Numbered from the stretch's first letter, positions 1-12,099 are shown. The stretch: DNA of 60,000 nucleotides from Hydractinia symbiolongicarpus (GCF_029227915.1 NC_079875.1:14631001-14691000); one strand, 5' to 3'. Numbers and translations: made by a program. The notes: generated by a model not told the origin, from the sequence alone.

Positions 1-64
1 ATACTGTTTTCGTTTCCTGCAAAAATGAATGCAGTGTATCATATCTATTAACATAAACATCTAG

Positions 65-3000
65 GTATCTCTGAAAGCCAGCCTTCTGGGACGCATTGGA
101 AGAAAATTTCGGGAGGATTGAAACAAGTAAGCGTCAGCCCGCAAACTAACAGCGTTTGGGGTGTTAACAGGAACGATGATATATTCTTTCGAAAGGGTGC
201 TTCTCTATCCAATCCAGAAGGTAAGTTCTTTATGTTCAAATATTGAGAGGAGTATTATTATACTAGTCGATAAGGCCCTTGGAGAACAGAAACTTACTTA
301 AATTGGTCCCGGGTGGTCCCTAGTTACCCGCGCAGTGAAAAGCCATTGACGTCAGCACCTCGTTTCCAAGTTGAGGCCAAATCAAAATTTTAAGTGCACT
401 GTAATGGTTTCATTAATTTAATATAGGATATTGACGTTAAAGTAGTGTTATTGACGTCGCGCCGTAACGTCAGAAAATTTAGCGTTTCAGACATACTTTT
501 TTCGGCGACTGAAAAGAAAATTTCGGCAAAAACGAAAACGAACACATCCACTATGAACGTCACATACACTTCGTATTATTATATAAGAACTAGCCGGGAA
601 ACCCGGCGTCAAAATGCCGGGGTAAGCCACAAGTCAAGGTGCGACCATGTGTTAAACGCCCTGAGGAGTGCTTAATAAGAGTCGTAAACTGTGCCACACG
701 GTCAGGTGGGTGCTTTAGTACAGGTATGCAGTATGCCGTAAATCAAGTAAAGCGCATACACCGTTACAAACCGTTGTTACTTCGTCATAGCAAAAACAAA
801 TAGTCAATATTATTTTACTTTGCGGAATAAGTTTTAGTAAATGTTAAAAAATTAATCGTGACATCATGCTAAGCGTTTAGTACAGTTAAACAGAGTTGAA
901 GAGGTAAACAGTGTTGCACACCCGTACAGACGTGATTCCCGAGAAAGTTTAAAAAGTAATTGTCACAGTGGGCTGACCCCTTAGTACAGGTAAACCACAT
1001 CGCACAAGCTCTAGGCGTAAACAGCCTTATCCGAAAAACAGTTCATTGTTAACACTGAGCTTAGCACTTAGTACAGGTAAAATGTGTCGCACATACCTAT
1101 AAGCTTAATAGCCTTTTCCAAAATACTTCAGTTTAAATAAAAACACAGGAAACAGACCGTTGTTTAACAACACGGGATAGGCACATAGCACAGGTACTCT
1201 GTGTCTCATTATTAAACTTTTGACTTTTGCTAAAGTTTATATTACAGTAAAGTGGTAGCTAACTACTTAATTGCATTTAGTATGAAAAAGGTTACTTAAA
1301 AATTCTGTTGCAGCCAACTGTATTTGGTTACTTTGACATTTTAGCTAGAGGTATCTAACCCCAGTTCACAACCAAGTAAAAATCAGATTGGCAAAGTTAA
1401 TACAAAAATCAGAAATGTTAGCTAACATCTACGTTGGTAGCCAGAATCTTAAAATTGATTTTGTTTAAGATTAATATATGGCTAGAGAACGTGACAGTAA
1501 GAGGCAAATAAAACTAATACAAATCTTTAGGTGGCTGAATAGGTAGCTTAGCTAGCTAGCTAGCTAACTATAAAGTATAGGTGAATAAACATGTAAACAA
1601 ATAAAAAAAAATACCCTATAGTAAAAGAAACTGCAATCTTGTTAGAATACAAATAGAAGTATCAGAAAGAAAAATTAAAGGTTACCTCCCGCTAAAAATC
1701 AAGTTGATCTCATATGAAAGAACTTTGAAAGCACCAAAAAAAAACACAACGTTAAGTTGTGTTTTTTTTGGTGCTTCGATACTGGTCTTTTTCGATATCG
1801 TAAAATTAAGTGGCTATAAGTTATGGCTAATAGATTCCGTCTTTCCCGCTTTATTTTAATGCCAACGTGCTCTTTTGAAGTCTGAGAATCACAGAAGTCC
1901 TTATTTCAATTTCTTTTGAGCGTAGGTACAGGATGGCAGCACATTTCTGGAAAATTGAAATATGTATCTGTTGGTGGCTCTGGTGTTTGGGGCGTCAATA
2001 AACATGATCAGATATATTACAGAAAGGGAACCTTTGGTGGATATGGAGCTGGTAAGTTCTCTTTTATAATGTCCAAAATTTTATTTTGTGCAGCGCAATC
2101 ACGCAGATTTGTATATGAATTGCACCTCGTTTTATAATCGCCATATAAAAGTAAACACAACCCATTTTAGAACCTTAGTAAGAAGTTTCAAAACAATAAT
2201 AAGAAAAAAATTCAGGCGCATATTAAATTAAATTTGAAAAGTGGAAAATGAATGAAATATATCAGTTTCAATTTAAGCGTTCTTGACAGAACCTCTGTAA
2301 ATTCAATCTTTGAGCATGCACATTAGAGATTTATTTTCTAGCCGCAACGTCTGATTTTGACAACTTTCAAAGTTGAGACCAGTTAACTTCAAAGCATTTG
2401 GTAAACAACCACAAAAAATTTGGAAAACGCTACCATCTTTGATGAAATAAAAATTAAGCATATTGCGCGCCGACGTTCCAGCCCTGGCCTTAAACGCCTA
2501 AAAGTAGTCTTTGGATGAATGTTCAGGATTGAACATTTACCTGTCAACAAACAACACTTTCTTTTTTAAAGGAACCGACTGGCAAAATATACCTGGCGGT
2601 CTTATGCAGATTCACAGTGGTCTAAACATTGTCTGGGGTGTCAACAAACATCATAACATATACATCAGAGAAGGTAAGGTAGATTCAAAGTCACTTAACG
2701 CTATATGTACTTTGTTGTTTGCAACAACTCTAATCAGACCGAAAGGGCGACCAAGAAAGTCCCACCCCTCCCAATTATTTTATGATGATTTCTGAAGCAT
2801 ATCCTTGTTGACACTTTTAAAGTCATATTTTAACCCTTGGACGCTTTTATCAAGTCATTTTACACATCTCAAATGTTTATAATGTTCTTTATTCCAAAGC
2901 TTAGGTTCTATCGTTTTTAAGTCATCCAAATTTTTTATCTCCTTTTTTTTCCCACTGTGCAAACAAACTTCTATGCTATGTTTTGCTGCAATAGATCTCT

Positions 3001-3888
3001 CCTTTACCACTTTCGGAGAGGTGAAAGGAAATGCTTTTTAGTGCACACCCCCGGCCTTTTAGAACCTTCAGAAATTCTGACTTAAAAGGGGTTAATATTC
3101 CTGCTGTTTTTCCAAAAGGGGGGTTATTCTGGGGTTATTCTGATATTTAAACGAAATCATTCATCAAGTCACATAGCGATTAAGCTAAATTGTCTTGTGG
3201 AGACCTCAAAATGGTCATCTGAAATCACAGCGACTTTTTATCTTGATAACAGTGCCAAAAGGAATTAAAAATTCTGGAAAAATAATCTAATTTCGACTTA
3301 TACGATCAAATGTGTATAGACCCCTGTGTGCTTTAAAGGCGTATTTATTTTTCAACTCAATAATATATATGTTTTGTGATGTTTAAGGAGAACTCCTTTC
3401 CGAGTGGGTATTTCATGAAATCGTATCGCGTGAATACAATGCGTATTTTCCCTGATATCTATTGATATTTGCCTACTAAAAAAAAAGTTTGCATTATTGT
3501 ATTCATTATAAGTAATCCATCAAGTAACACATAGATGTTTTGACCAATCATGTCACATTGTCGTACGAATTCCTTTAATTGTCATCGAAAATTATGTCAA
3601 CTTTAGTTGATAACATTATTAAAACAGCATTGATAAAACAGAAGAAGCAATCCTGGATAAAAATACTCCTAACAAATAAACACAGTAAATATATTACCAT
3701 ACTCCAATTTAGATCATCTCACATAATATATGTTTTTTGTAGGTATTAGTCACTTAAACCCTACTGGTACTGGCTGGAGTCAAGTCGATGGTGGTTTAAA
3801 ATACGTTTCTGTAAACAGTGCAGATAACGGTGTGTGGGGAGTCAACAAGAATGGAAACATCTACTATCGAAAAGGCGCTGGGCTCTAA
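65..3888 (+). CDS. Tectonin-repeat (tachylectin-like) protein, 3' part of a spliced gene
   Basis: Four exons are visible: 65-220, 1926-2051, 2572-2673 and 3743-3888 (stop TAA). Each is bounded by AG/GT, and all internal introns are in phase 1, giving about 176 residues in one frame. Each exon encodes one tectonin repeat of the form W-x-x-I-x-G-x-L-x-x-V/I, then VWGVN(K/R)xxxxIYYRKG. This is the pattern of tachylectin-1, fish-egg lectin and TECPR beta-propeller blades. Such proteins usually form six-bladed propellers that bind lipopolysaccharide or glycans, often in innate defence, so the first exons, including any signal peptide, should lie left of the window. Each repeat has its own symmetric 1-1 exon, which suggests growth by exon duplication. 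No frame break is seen. The ligand and secretion are inferred from the family. Confidence 0.85.
690..1215. repeat. Degenerate tandem repeat in a tectonin intron
   Basis: The motif TTAGTACAGGTAAA, followed by GTGTCGCACA-like and TAAACAGCCTT-like segments, recurs about five times (near 713, 875, 980, 1068 and 1184). Spacing is irregular, roughly 90-160 bp. The copies are strongly diverged. The open frame at 445-675 just upstream has no recognisable product. Confidence 0.45.
1732..1775. repeat. Near-perfect hairpin in a tectonin intron
   Basis: GCACCAAAAAAAAACACAAC is followed, after a very short loop, by its near-exact inverse ending TTTTGGTGC. The stem is about 20 bp and of low complexity. 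It may be a small foldback element. Nothing marks it as a functional RNA. Confidence 0.6.
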
Positions 3889-3897
3889 ATAGCACCG

Positions 3898-3903
3898 AAT
3901 AAA
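3898..3903 (+). terminator. Poly(A) signal of the tectonin gene
   Basis: AATAAA lies 10 bp after the TAA stop of the last tectonin exon, followed by an AT-rich, T-rich stretch. This is a canonical placement for a short 3' UTR. Confidence 0.6.
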
Positions 3904-4834
3904 AAGATGGTAGAGTGCTATGACTTCTGAGTACAGTTAATTTGTTAATAAGAGAATATAAAATGCTTGTTTAGATATATTTGTTTTTTTATTTTGAAAG
4001 GAAAGCGTGAATGCATTTGAATTTGTGTGTATAAAATAATAATATTAATAATACAAAAAAAAAAAAGTATGCGTGTATTGTGAGCGTGCACCGTCTTGAA
4101 TTATTTTGTAGCTCTCAGTTCTGGTGACCGTGCGCCCAGTCACGAGTCGGTTACTGCTCAACAATACGTCAACGATTCAAAAGGGATTACTGTTAACTCT
4201 TAACAGTTAACCTGGAAATTATATATAGATGGAGTTTTGTAAGGTCAGCCTTAAATTGTGGTTTATTTTGTCCTTTTGGAAAAATGCTTTAGTCGATTTC
4301 AAAAAACGGAATGAAAATATAGCTTCAAAGAGAAGAAGAGTTACACCGTAAAATGCATTGACGTATTAATTTTAAAACTGACGATATTTTTTTAGCATGT
4401 TTGGTTACGTCATTGGTCTGGCGTATGTACAGAAAATTACCTGCTGTTTCAATACGTATTTTTTATTTTTACAAAATTTGTTTGTAGCCTTTCTTCTGGC
4501 ATCCATGATATAGCCTCTATTGCTATTTTTTTTAATTTATTCATAGCTTAGCTTCTTTTACCTTTTTATTACTTTGGTTACATTTAAAGTTTAAGGCGTA
4601 AGCTATCCTTAACAAGACATCTCATGCCCGCGCCTCTTTTGCGCGATGCATTGCGTTATACCCAAAGCCTCAAATTGTAGGACAAGTCTATATTCACACC
4701 CCTACATAATTGTACTCGGAACCTAACCGTGAGCGAGAATCTGGTCAAATAAATAACTTGAAAAAAAAGTTCCCTGCTACGCCGTATTAAAAGGTTTTTC
4801 AAGATCCATTAATTAAGACATATTTTTGTCAACA
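3904..4834. other. Intergenic, nothing recognised
   Basis: AT-rich sequence with stop-filled frames. Only a short A tract near 4055 and a small TTAACAGTTAAC palindromic patch near 4195 were noticed. Confidence 0.5.
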
Positions 4835-4948
4835 TCTATATTATAATGCCCGTATACTTCTGTCCGTCCGTCCGTCTGTCTGTCACGCAAAATGGTAACT
4901 TAACTGCGACGGGCGAACCCGTGGATTCTTCCACGGGCTAACGACTAG
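4835..4948 (+). mobile_element. Mini-Helitron-like element, copy 1 (114 bp)
   Basis: The element begins TCTATATTATAATGCCCGTA directly after an A and ends GGGCTAACGACTAG directly before a T. These are the canonical Helitron termini: 5' TC, 3' CTRR, insertion between A and T. A hairpin CCCGTGG-6 nt-CCACGGG (4918-4937) lies 11 bp from the CTAG end, as expected for Helitron 3' ends. A short (GTCC/GTCT)n tract occupies 4860-4883. It is about 93% identical to the copy at 16546. It has no coding capacity, so it would need a trans-acting Rep/helicase. Confidence 0.8.
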
Positions 4949-5867
4949 TTTTTTTAAAAATACTAAAAGTCAATATTATTTAAATGATTTAATGTTTTAA
5001 CTATTACCCATAATTCACCAGTTTATTGACGCACTAATTAGACAAAAGATCCGAAAGAGTTGACACTGGGGTGGAGCGTTCCTTTATTTAGTTTTTTGGT
5101 AGAAAATATAGCATTTTTTCTTTTTCCAAGATCAATTGGCGCCAAGTCTAAAACAGACAGAAAAATAGAAAAAGCTTTATACACAAATGGTTTACGCTCA
5201 GAAAAAAATTCGACTTAGGGCGTAAAAGGGTGTTGGTAGCAAAGAGAGTAAACAGTTTGAACTGCTTCGTGACATAAAAACTATAATTAAAATTTTTACA
5301 TCAAAAAATTTTGTTGAACATGAAATAGTGCTTTTATACATAATAACATTTCACTTCTTTATACATATTAACATTTCACCAATTTCTTTATCATTACCTA
5401 TCAAAAGTTTCAATGGCATGCGATTCAACGATTTAATGTTTTTAACGAGAATGTGTAAAATTAACAGGCAAAACGGGACCAAAGTAATAGAGAGATTAAT
5501 CTTCAATTTTATTTTCTGGATCAAGGTAACACGAACCAGAGTGTAGACAGTAGCCTTGATACTTCGCGCGGAAAAAATTTACTCAACCATTAAAATAATT
5601 TTTTACCAAACCGTCGTTTATATTGGAAATATTAATATAATATACAAAGTGTGCATGAAAGGTGGAGTAATTGTGAGGTGGAGTAATTCTAACACTGAAA
5701 ACATCAGTACCTTGTGGTTTTTAATATTCAAAGTCGTCGTGGTCTAAAATAAAAGAACAAAACCAAGAAAACAAAAATATAAAAACTTTGAATTTTTTTT
5801 GCGATAGGGCAGAATAAATAATAACAGGTGGACATACTCTCTATATCTGTTATGGCAATTGTGATGA
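4949..5867. other. Intergenic, nothing recognised
   Basis: AT-rich; the short open frames (5328-5546, 5556-5747) show no motif, no splice context and no similarity I recognise. Confidence 0.5.
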
Positions 5868-5970
5868 ATTCAGAAATTATGCATATTGATCAGTTATTAT
5901 GCATAATAGCATTAGCCCTTACTCTAACTATTATGCATAATACCTGGGGGAATACGCATAATTTCTAATT
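5868..5970. repeat. Foldback with repeated ATTATGCATAAT
   Basis: AGAAATTATGCATATT at the left is matched by the inverse of AATACGCATAATTTCT at the right. Two perfect palindromes ATTATGCATAAT lie between them. It sits about 65 bp beyond the end of the downstream antistasin gene. It may be a small foldback element or, less likely, a homeodomain/POU-type binding cluster, since ATGCAT cores resemble octamer sites. Confidence 0.5.
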
Positions 5971-6034
5971 GAGTTATATTCTCTGTAACATATGTATTTA
6001 TAAAAAGACACAAGCAGATTAAATTGTAAAAGTT

Positions 6035-6040
6035 TTTATT
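6035..6040 (-). terminator. Poly(A) signal overlapping the stop codon of antistasin gene B
   Basis: On the minus strand the last codon and stop read CAA TAA, directly followed by AAA, so AATAAA overlaps the TAA stop. A very short 3' UTR is implied. Confidence 0.5.
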
Positions 6041-6540
6041 GAAGGAAGAAAGCTGAAAAATATTTATCATAACTTACGTCTTGGCTTGCACTTGCAAGTT
6101 TTGCATCCATTTTTGTCAAGTACATTTCCATAAGGACAAAATATTCTGCAAACGGGTGGACAAGATGCTAAAGTTAAAAAAGATATGTCGGTTAAAAGTC
6201 ACAATGCTTCTACTAATATGAAAAAAGTTGAAATTTTTTTTATCATAACTTACGTCTTGGCTTGCACTTGCAAGTTTTGCATCCATTTTGGCCTAGTACA
6301 TTTCCATAAGGACACAATATTCTGCAAACGGGTGGACAAGATGCTAAAGTTGAAAAAAAAGATATAACGAAATATCACATACTTTATTTACATTTGGAGT
6401 TAGAGTCAGTCTTTTCTTGCGAGTTTTAAATTAAAGATGATGTTGTTGCTACATCTACCTCCAGTTTGAGAGTATGCTTCATCAACGTTTATCACAAACA
6501 TACACAGCATCAACAAATAAATCAGATTTGTCAAATATAT
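6036..6540 (-). CDS. Antistasin-like protease inhibitor B (compact paralogue)
   Basis: Minus-strand exons: exon 1 ending at 6459, then 6343-6254, 6167-6078 and 6052-6036 (stop). All junctions are AG/GT in phase 1. The two 90-bp exons each encode one antistasin domain: SCPPVCRI(L/F)CPYGNV, then NGCKTCKCKPR. Antistasin domains are small disulphide-rich inhibitors of serine proteases. Exon 1 aligns codon by codon with exon 1 of gene A and encodes a hydrophobic leader followed by NVDEAYSQTG. The codon matching gene A's ATG is ATA at 6540-6538. The first in-frame ATG is at 6510, giving 82 residues with a shortened leader. A TATA box lies upstream. Alternatively these exons are the 3' half of gene A, spliced across a 4.2-kb intron as a 179-residue, four-domain protein, with exon 1 here being dead. 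Transcript data would decide. Confidence 0.6.
6066..6360 (-). repeat. Tandem duplication of an antistasin exon with its intron flanks
   Basis: The segments 6066-6183 and 6242-6360 (offset 176 bp) are nearly identical through the exon. They remain recognisable into both flanking introns (TATCATAACTTACGTCTTGG at the donor side). The coding differences are few (L/F, GQ/DK). This indicates a recent duplication of a whole exon unit. Confidence 0.8.
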
Positions 6541-6598
6541 TTTCAACACTCCTTCAACACACTTCTTTACTTCATTCAATCTTACTGTCGCGTCTCTG

Positions 6599-6604
6599 TT
6601 TATA
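6599..6604 (-). promoter_or_regulatory. Putative TATA box of antistasin gene B
   Basis: TATAAA on the minus strand, 59 bp upstream of the ATA codon that aligns with gene A's start. In gene A the TATA box is 64 bp from the ATG. The matching layout suggests a duplicated promoter plus first exon. Confidence 0.45.
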
Positions 6605-6860
6605 AGTCAGATGATATCACGATCGGACCGAAAATTATAACGACGTACTTTTTCCACTCAACTATCTTTTCAGGCGTTATTAAAATGTTGTTGCTGATTC
6701 ACGCCCAGCAAAATGAGCTTGAGCTTACCAGATCATATAAACACGCGCTATCAACTTTAGCTAGCTATGAACAATTTCTAGCAACAGCATCTCTGAGCAA
6801 TTTGGCAGGTGACAGTAGCCAAATTCGACAACCGAGTTAAGTAAAGTCTCTCAACGGAAA

Positions 6861-6960
6861 ACAAGAAGCCTCAAGGCTTGAAGATTTCCGCCTTGTCAAG
6901 AGAAACTTTCCACAGAGCAAAACGTCCAATGGTCGACCCAAGGCTGAGATTTCCAATTTA
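6861..6960 (-). mobile_element. Putative Helentron 3'-end remnant
   Basis: On the minus strand GGCGGAAATCTTCAAGCC-4 nt-GGCTTCTTGTT matches 53581-53612, which lies about 190 bp beyond the stop of the Helentron endonuclease there. Weaker similarity continues about 70 bp inward. The AAGCC/GGCTT hairpin with a short tail resembles a Helitron/Helentron 3' terminus, so this is probably a truncated or non-autonomous copy. Confidence 0.4.
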
Positions 6961-9667
6961 AAAACAGGATAAATGATTGAATAATTGCGCAAAACTATTT
7001 GACTTAACCGCTTTTTGAGGCTTTTTGACTATTCCATTTCTTGAGTAGTTTTAGTTGTAAAAACAATGATTTGAGTCTGGAATTGTAAGTCTAAGGTTCA
7101 TGTTCTTATAACATTGTTCTTATATAAAAAAGGGGTTAAAGTAACCTGGTCTGAAAAGTATTAAATATGGGGGACAAATAACGCAATTTAGATATACTTC
7201 AATTTAATTACACCTGAATAAATAACAAAAATATACAGATTTACACACAGTTATAAAAAGTATAAAAACTTGGGATCTACCTAGAAAGTTCTAAAAATTT
7301 TCATGATACAAATTCTGTAAAATCATAGAAGAACCATAGACGTCTAGTTTCCCTTAAAAATAATGTGAAGTAAATACTATTAACCAAAATAAGACTATAA
7401 TAAATTATATAAATATATATTAGTTTTAGTGATTCATTTTTCACAATTTAATGTTTGCAGTTTACTCTGTCAACATTTTTTTGGAAATGCTGATAATGGC
7501 TGTGTTAGATTATGGCTGACCTAAAAAAGAAAGAAAAATACTAAAAAACATATATGAAGAACTCAAAATAATCTTAGCACATTAATGTAATATTGTTCTG
7601 TGCCCTATATATTTAAAGATGACAGGTATAAATGCAAGATAAAATAAAATATTTCACCATTTTATGAAGTTTTGATAAAAAAATCAGGTGATACTGTGAA
7701 ACGCCAAGTATTTGTGATGTCTGTCTTTCCAAAAAGAATACCTGCGTGTTCAAAGACAAATTTTGGAAGTTTTATAAATATTTAATTTTTTTGAAAGTTC
7801 CTAAACTTGCCTAAAAGCAAGCATCCCTAAAATGTTATATTCAACAGTGACCAAGAATACCATATTTACTCTAGTCTATTATTACTTCACCACTGGATTA
7901 GTGTTTTAACCTACAAATAAAGGTGGGTTTAGCAGGAATCCTATATTGCAGGATATATAGGCCGGATATGTTAAATTATTTTTGGGTAAAAAACCTGAGT
8001 GTAGTATTGTTTTTAGCAAAACTTAGGAATTTTTTAACAAAGTTTGGAAATATGAAGCATAAGAAGTATAAACACTTACCTCAAATCTTTTCCAGGCTAT
8101 AAGCAATACCTTGATAACTTTTTTTTTTAATTTTAATATGCATTCAAACTTGTTGTAAGAGCCTAAACTTGCCAAGGGTACAAATTATTTGCACAATAAA
8201 TTTTCCTGAAACCTATTTTTGTGGGTGAGTGGTACACAAAAATGCTTTAATTTGCAGAATATATGCGAAATGTGCAATATTAATTTTTGGGTGCCTAAAG
8301 TTCAATTATTTCAGCAGAGGCAAAATCAGTATTTTGTCTAACATAGTATTCAGAAGTTAGGGCATTTACAAATGAGCAACATAGAACCCAATAACTTAGA
8401 TCCTAAAGAAATCAAAGTATGAAGAAATAAAAATTTTTTTAATTGTTGCGGCTAGCTGAAATGGAAAATTTTGCGGAATAATTTTTCAGAACCAAAGTTC
8501 TGCAAAAAAAAGTTCCACAAAAATTTCTTCCACAGATATGCTAATTTTGAAAATATTTTTTACAATCCATGGCAAAAAAAAGCAGGATTACTTGAAAAAC
8601 AGGGAAACTGGATAATAGAGTAAATATGTACAGTATACTTGATGCTTTTTTAAAGCTACATTCACATGTTTTTGTGCACATCAGGGAGAATTTTTATTCA
8701 TAACCTCATTTATGTAAGTTACGACACACTTACATACAACTTAAGCTCGTATGTCAGGTTTTTTGCAAATTGTTTTGCTTGTTACACAATGTAACACAAT
8801 GTAGTCCATAGGCCAAAATATATAAGAAAAAATGTTCGATTTAGGATTCAAATTTATAAAAATGTTTTTTGAATATTTGTGTACAAAACAAAATAGCAAT
8901 TAATAAAGGACTTGTTATCTTAGTACAAAAGTACACAGCCCTTTTCATAAAGTTCATAAAGAATATTATCAGAAAAATTCACTGTAGATTGGCCTGTCAA
9001 AGTTTGTAATTCTGATCTGCTGCTGATGCTGCATTTTAACGATAGTCGTGTTATATATAAGACAACACTTATTTTACGTTTTTTATGTGAAACTTTATAT
9101 GCAATACAGTCTGTAGCTAGCTAGCTACATGACATGCAAATGTAGCTTAAATCGGTCAAACTTTCCTGAAAACTACTGCACCTTTTAGGCTATTAATCAC
9201 CAGTTTTGGTTCCAAAACTATTAAGTCAGGTAATGGGTTTGATCACTAACTACGTATAAGGAAGGTCATTTTATAGTTGAACAGAAATGCTAGGGAAAGT
9301 AGCTTAAATAAGAGCTTTAAGCACTCTGAAGAATCGCAAATGTAAATCACTTTAACATAGCTAAGTAACAAACTAGCTAGAACATACAGCATTCTTTACC
9401 TGAGAAGTCTCATCGACCAAACATCCTGTTTTGCAAAACATTGATTTGGAGTTTAAAACATATCAAGAGGAACGGTAACCGATTGTTTTGGGCAAGAAAC
9501 TTTGGCCTGTGGGACCTAAAACTCGAAGAACTTCGAGACAAAGCATCACAGGAAGCCACGATATCAGGTTCTGACAATCTGAGACCCTATTGGCTAAAAA
9601 ATCAAATAACGCATTTCTATTGGCTTTTAAGAAATTAAACAACTTCCAGGCCCAGGGTAAAATACTT
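6961..9667. other. No gene seen
   Basis: AT-rich sequence with no coding frame I can support. A short TAGC repeat occurs near 9115. It would be intronic if the antistasin exons form one gene. Confidence 0.5.
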
Positions 9668-9765
9668 TAATCTGGACACCGCGCGTTCAGGCTATAGGTG
9701 GTCCCTATCTCTCTATCTTCCAAGGCGATTTTAAAGATTCCGCCTTACGCGGCGGAAATCAACTA
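9668..9765 (+). repeat. Dispersed element with GATTCCGCC/GGCGGAAATC hairpin
   Basis: It shares the ordered blocks CTATCTTCCA, GGCGATTTTAAAGATTCCGC and GGCGGAAATCAA with 58262-58395. The stem TTCCGCC-6 nt-GGCGGAA is followed here by ATCAACTAG, again a hairpin plus CTAG. It may be a second Helitron-like family, but the 5' end was not located. Confidence 0.45.
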
Positions 9766-10425
9766 GGTGATTGAATAACAACAACATTTTGGACTAGCCC
9801 TGTAAACATAAAATAACCTGCACATTTTATCGACACATATAGAAACTAAACAAATATATTAGCAACAACAACACATTTTTTTTTATATTAACAGCTGCTA
9901 ATGAAGGATCTTAGCGCAATACTAAGCCAAACGAAACTGATTTCACATGTACTATCCTGAATCTCACAAAGTGACCAGACAGAATCACCTTGCCAAGACA
10001 CCGCAGTTTGCAGACTAGGAATGCTTTGTTTTACAGACAACATTGACCATGCGCTGCTGGTCATTTTTTCTATGTCTACATTACGGGATAATCCAGGCGA
10101 AGGCATGCTGAGGTCAGAAACTATCGGAAAAGCAAGGCATGCTGTCAACACTGTAACAACAGACCAACACTCTAACATTCTAGAACAGATCTTAAACTCT
10201 TGAAAGGTAAACATACAAAGTTATCTTCTGCATCAAGTAATGTTGAAAAGGAAAATACAAGTTTGCTTGTGAAAATATATTTTTAGTAAATCATTCACAT
10301 AAACAGTCTACAGAATAGCAAGAAACTTCTAAAGCCAACGACATCAATCCTGTTATTGCAACTTTGGTTGGTGTTTACGCTATGTATTGGTCAATGTTTT
10401 CGTCACCTATAATTACAGTATGAAA

Positions 10426-12036
10426 TTATTCAAACATGAAGGATAATGTTTGATCTACAAAGTTTTTGTAAAAGTGACAGAACATTTAGACACGTTATCA
10501 AATCTTACGTTCTGGCTTGCACTTGCAAATTTTGCATCCATTCCTATCTACTTCATTACCAAAAGGACAATGTATTCTGCAAAGTGGTGGGCAAGACCCT
10601 AAAGTAGAAAATGAGAAAAAACTATGAACGATTTTATTTAAAGTCGACTGGTAACATATTATTTCAAATCTAATATGTTTTTCAAAATAAAGAAAATTTA
10701 TGGTTTCTTTCACTCACTTTCACAGCAAAAAGTGAAAGAAACCACAAATATTATAAACAGAAATTTCATATCAATAGCAGTTCCTATCAACTTCCAGAAT
10801 TATGGTTACCCAGCGAATATTTAGTAAAAGTGCGAAAATGGTTCAGAACAAACGTCACAAAAAGCAAACTTTTAGAAAAAAGAAGCATTTTAATCAACCT
10901 AATCTGGTTCCTTGAAAGTTAATTACTTTAATTGCTGTGATCTGATTGGTTAATTTCGATCCTCTAATTATATTTTCAAATAAAAAATAGTCAAAGATAA
11001 TGACGATCATTGGCCATTGATGACAGCTGTAGCTGTCGAACCGTAGCCTAGAATAAACTCGCCTGTTTATGACATGCTCAAAAGGTATACCGTCACCTTA
11101 AAGCGAAAACTCTATATACAGAAATCATTATTTTTTCAGAAAAGCTAATAATTTGCTTTGGATCATATATTTTAAATGGGTACAGAACATTGTTTTGGAA
11201 TGGCAAATATAATTTAATTTTTCTTGTTAGATGCCGCTCTTTCTATGTGTATGTATTTGAAAGCATATTTTAAGAAATCAAAAAATGTGCTATCCACGGT
11301 ACAGTTATTTTGCTGATCAAATACGAAACAATTGCTATTCTATTTAACAAGCCAATCACACATTCTCTCCCCTTTTTTGTTCTCAAATTTGAAAGCGTTA
11401 CTTACTTAAACATTTGCAAGTCCTGCATCCATTCCGATCATAGAAATTGCCGTATCGACACCGTGGGCATATCTGGAAAGGACACACTAAGGACAAAAAT
11501 ATAAAATTATTAATGTAATACGTCTATTATGACGTGGAGCGACAGTATGTAAAATCATGTTAATTGTTGGAAATTTTACCAGGGTCATAAGACAATAGAG
11601 TATAAAAGCCAGGTGCTAAATAATATCGTGTGGCACACTTACAACAAATTCCACCGGAGCAACGCATTCCTCTATTGCATTTCAATCCACCACCGCATTT
11701 CTGTTGTTTCCCCTGATCTTCATACATTACATCTGAAATAGAACAATACCAACACAATCCGTTAACTGTAAAACGCAAAATGGTTGCAAAGTTAGCAAAT
11801 GATTACATATTTTTTACCTTTGGAGGAAAGGTCCTTAACAAAAAAAAATGCTTTTGACATTATTCTCACACATAACAGCCAATAAGGAGAAGACATCGGC
11901 CATAATTCAACTTTTGTTTATACGATGCAAAATAAGCCTAATTTTTATAGTCACCTCTTCGTTGACAACTCCCTTCATCAATGTTTAACGCCACTACGTA
12001 CAGCACCAGCAAACCAAACAAAGTTGTCGTATACAT
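10426..12036 (-). CDS. Antistasin-like protease inhibitor A, secreted
   Basis: Minus-strand exons: 12036-11955, 11732-11643, 11486-11406, 10598-10509, and a probable terminal exon 10454-10426 (stop TAA). All introns are phase 1 with AG/GT borders, giving 123 residues. Residues 1-22 are a signal peptide (MYTTTLFGLLVLYVVALNID). Exon 2 gives a small cysteine-rich module (Cys 40, 46, 52, 57). Exons 3 and 4 give two antistasin domains (residues 59-83 and 87-111) with the hallmark (D)RNGC(R/K)xCKC. The protein should be exported and inhibit serine proteases; such proteins are abundant in hydrozoan gland cells. The start is chosen for the signal peptide, in-frame splicing and the TATA box at 12100-12107. 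The terminal exon is the weakest part. The alternative is splicing to the exons at 6343 and 6167. Confidence 0.75.
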
Positions 12037-12099
12037 TTTAAAAGGTCTTCACTACTTCCCTGTCTGGTAAAGTGTGTTCCATTTTAACTAAAGCATCGC

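Noticed and set aside
6466-6840. 124-residue plus-strand frame
   Set aside because: It runs antisense through the antistasin B first exon and TATA region. No domain is recognisable.
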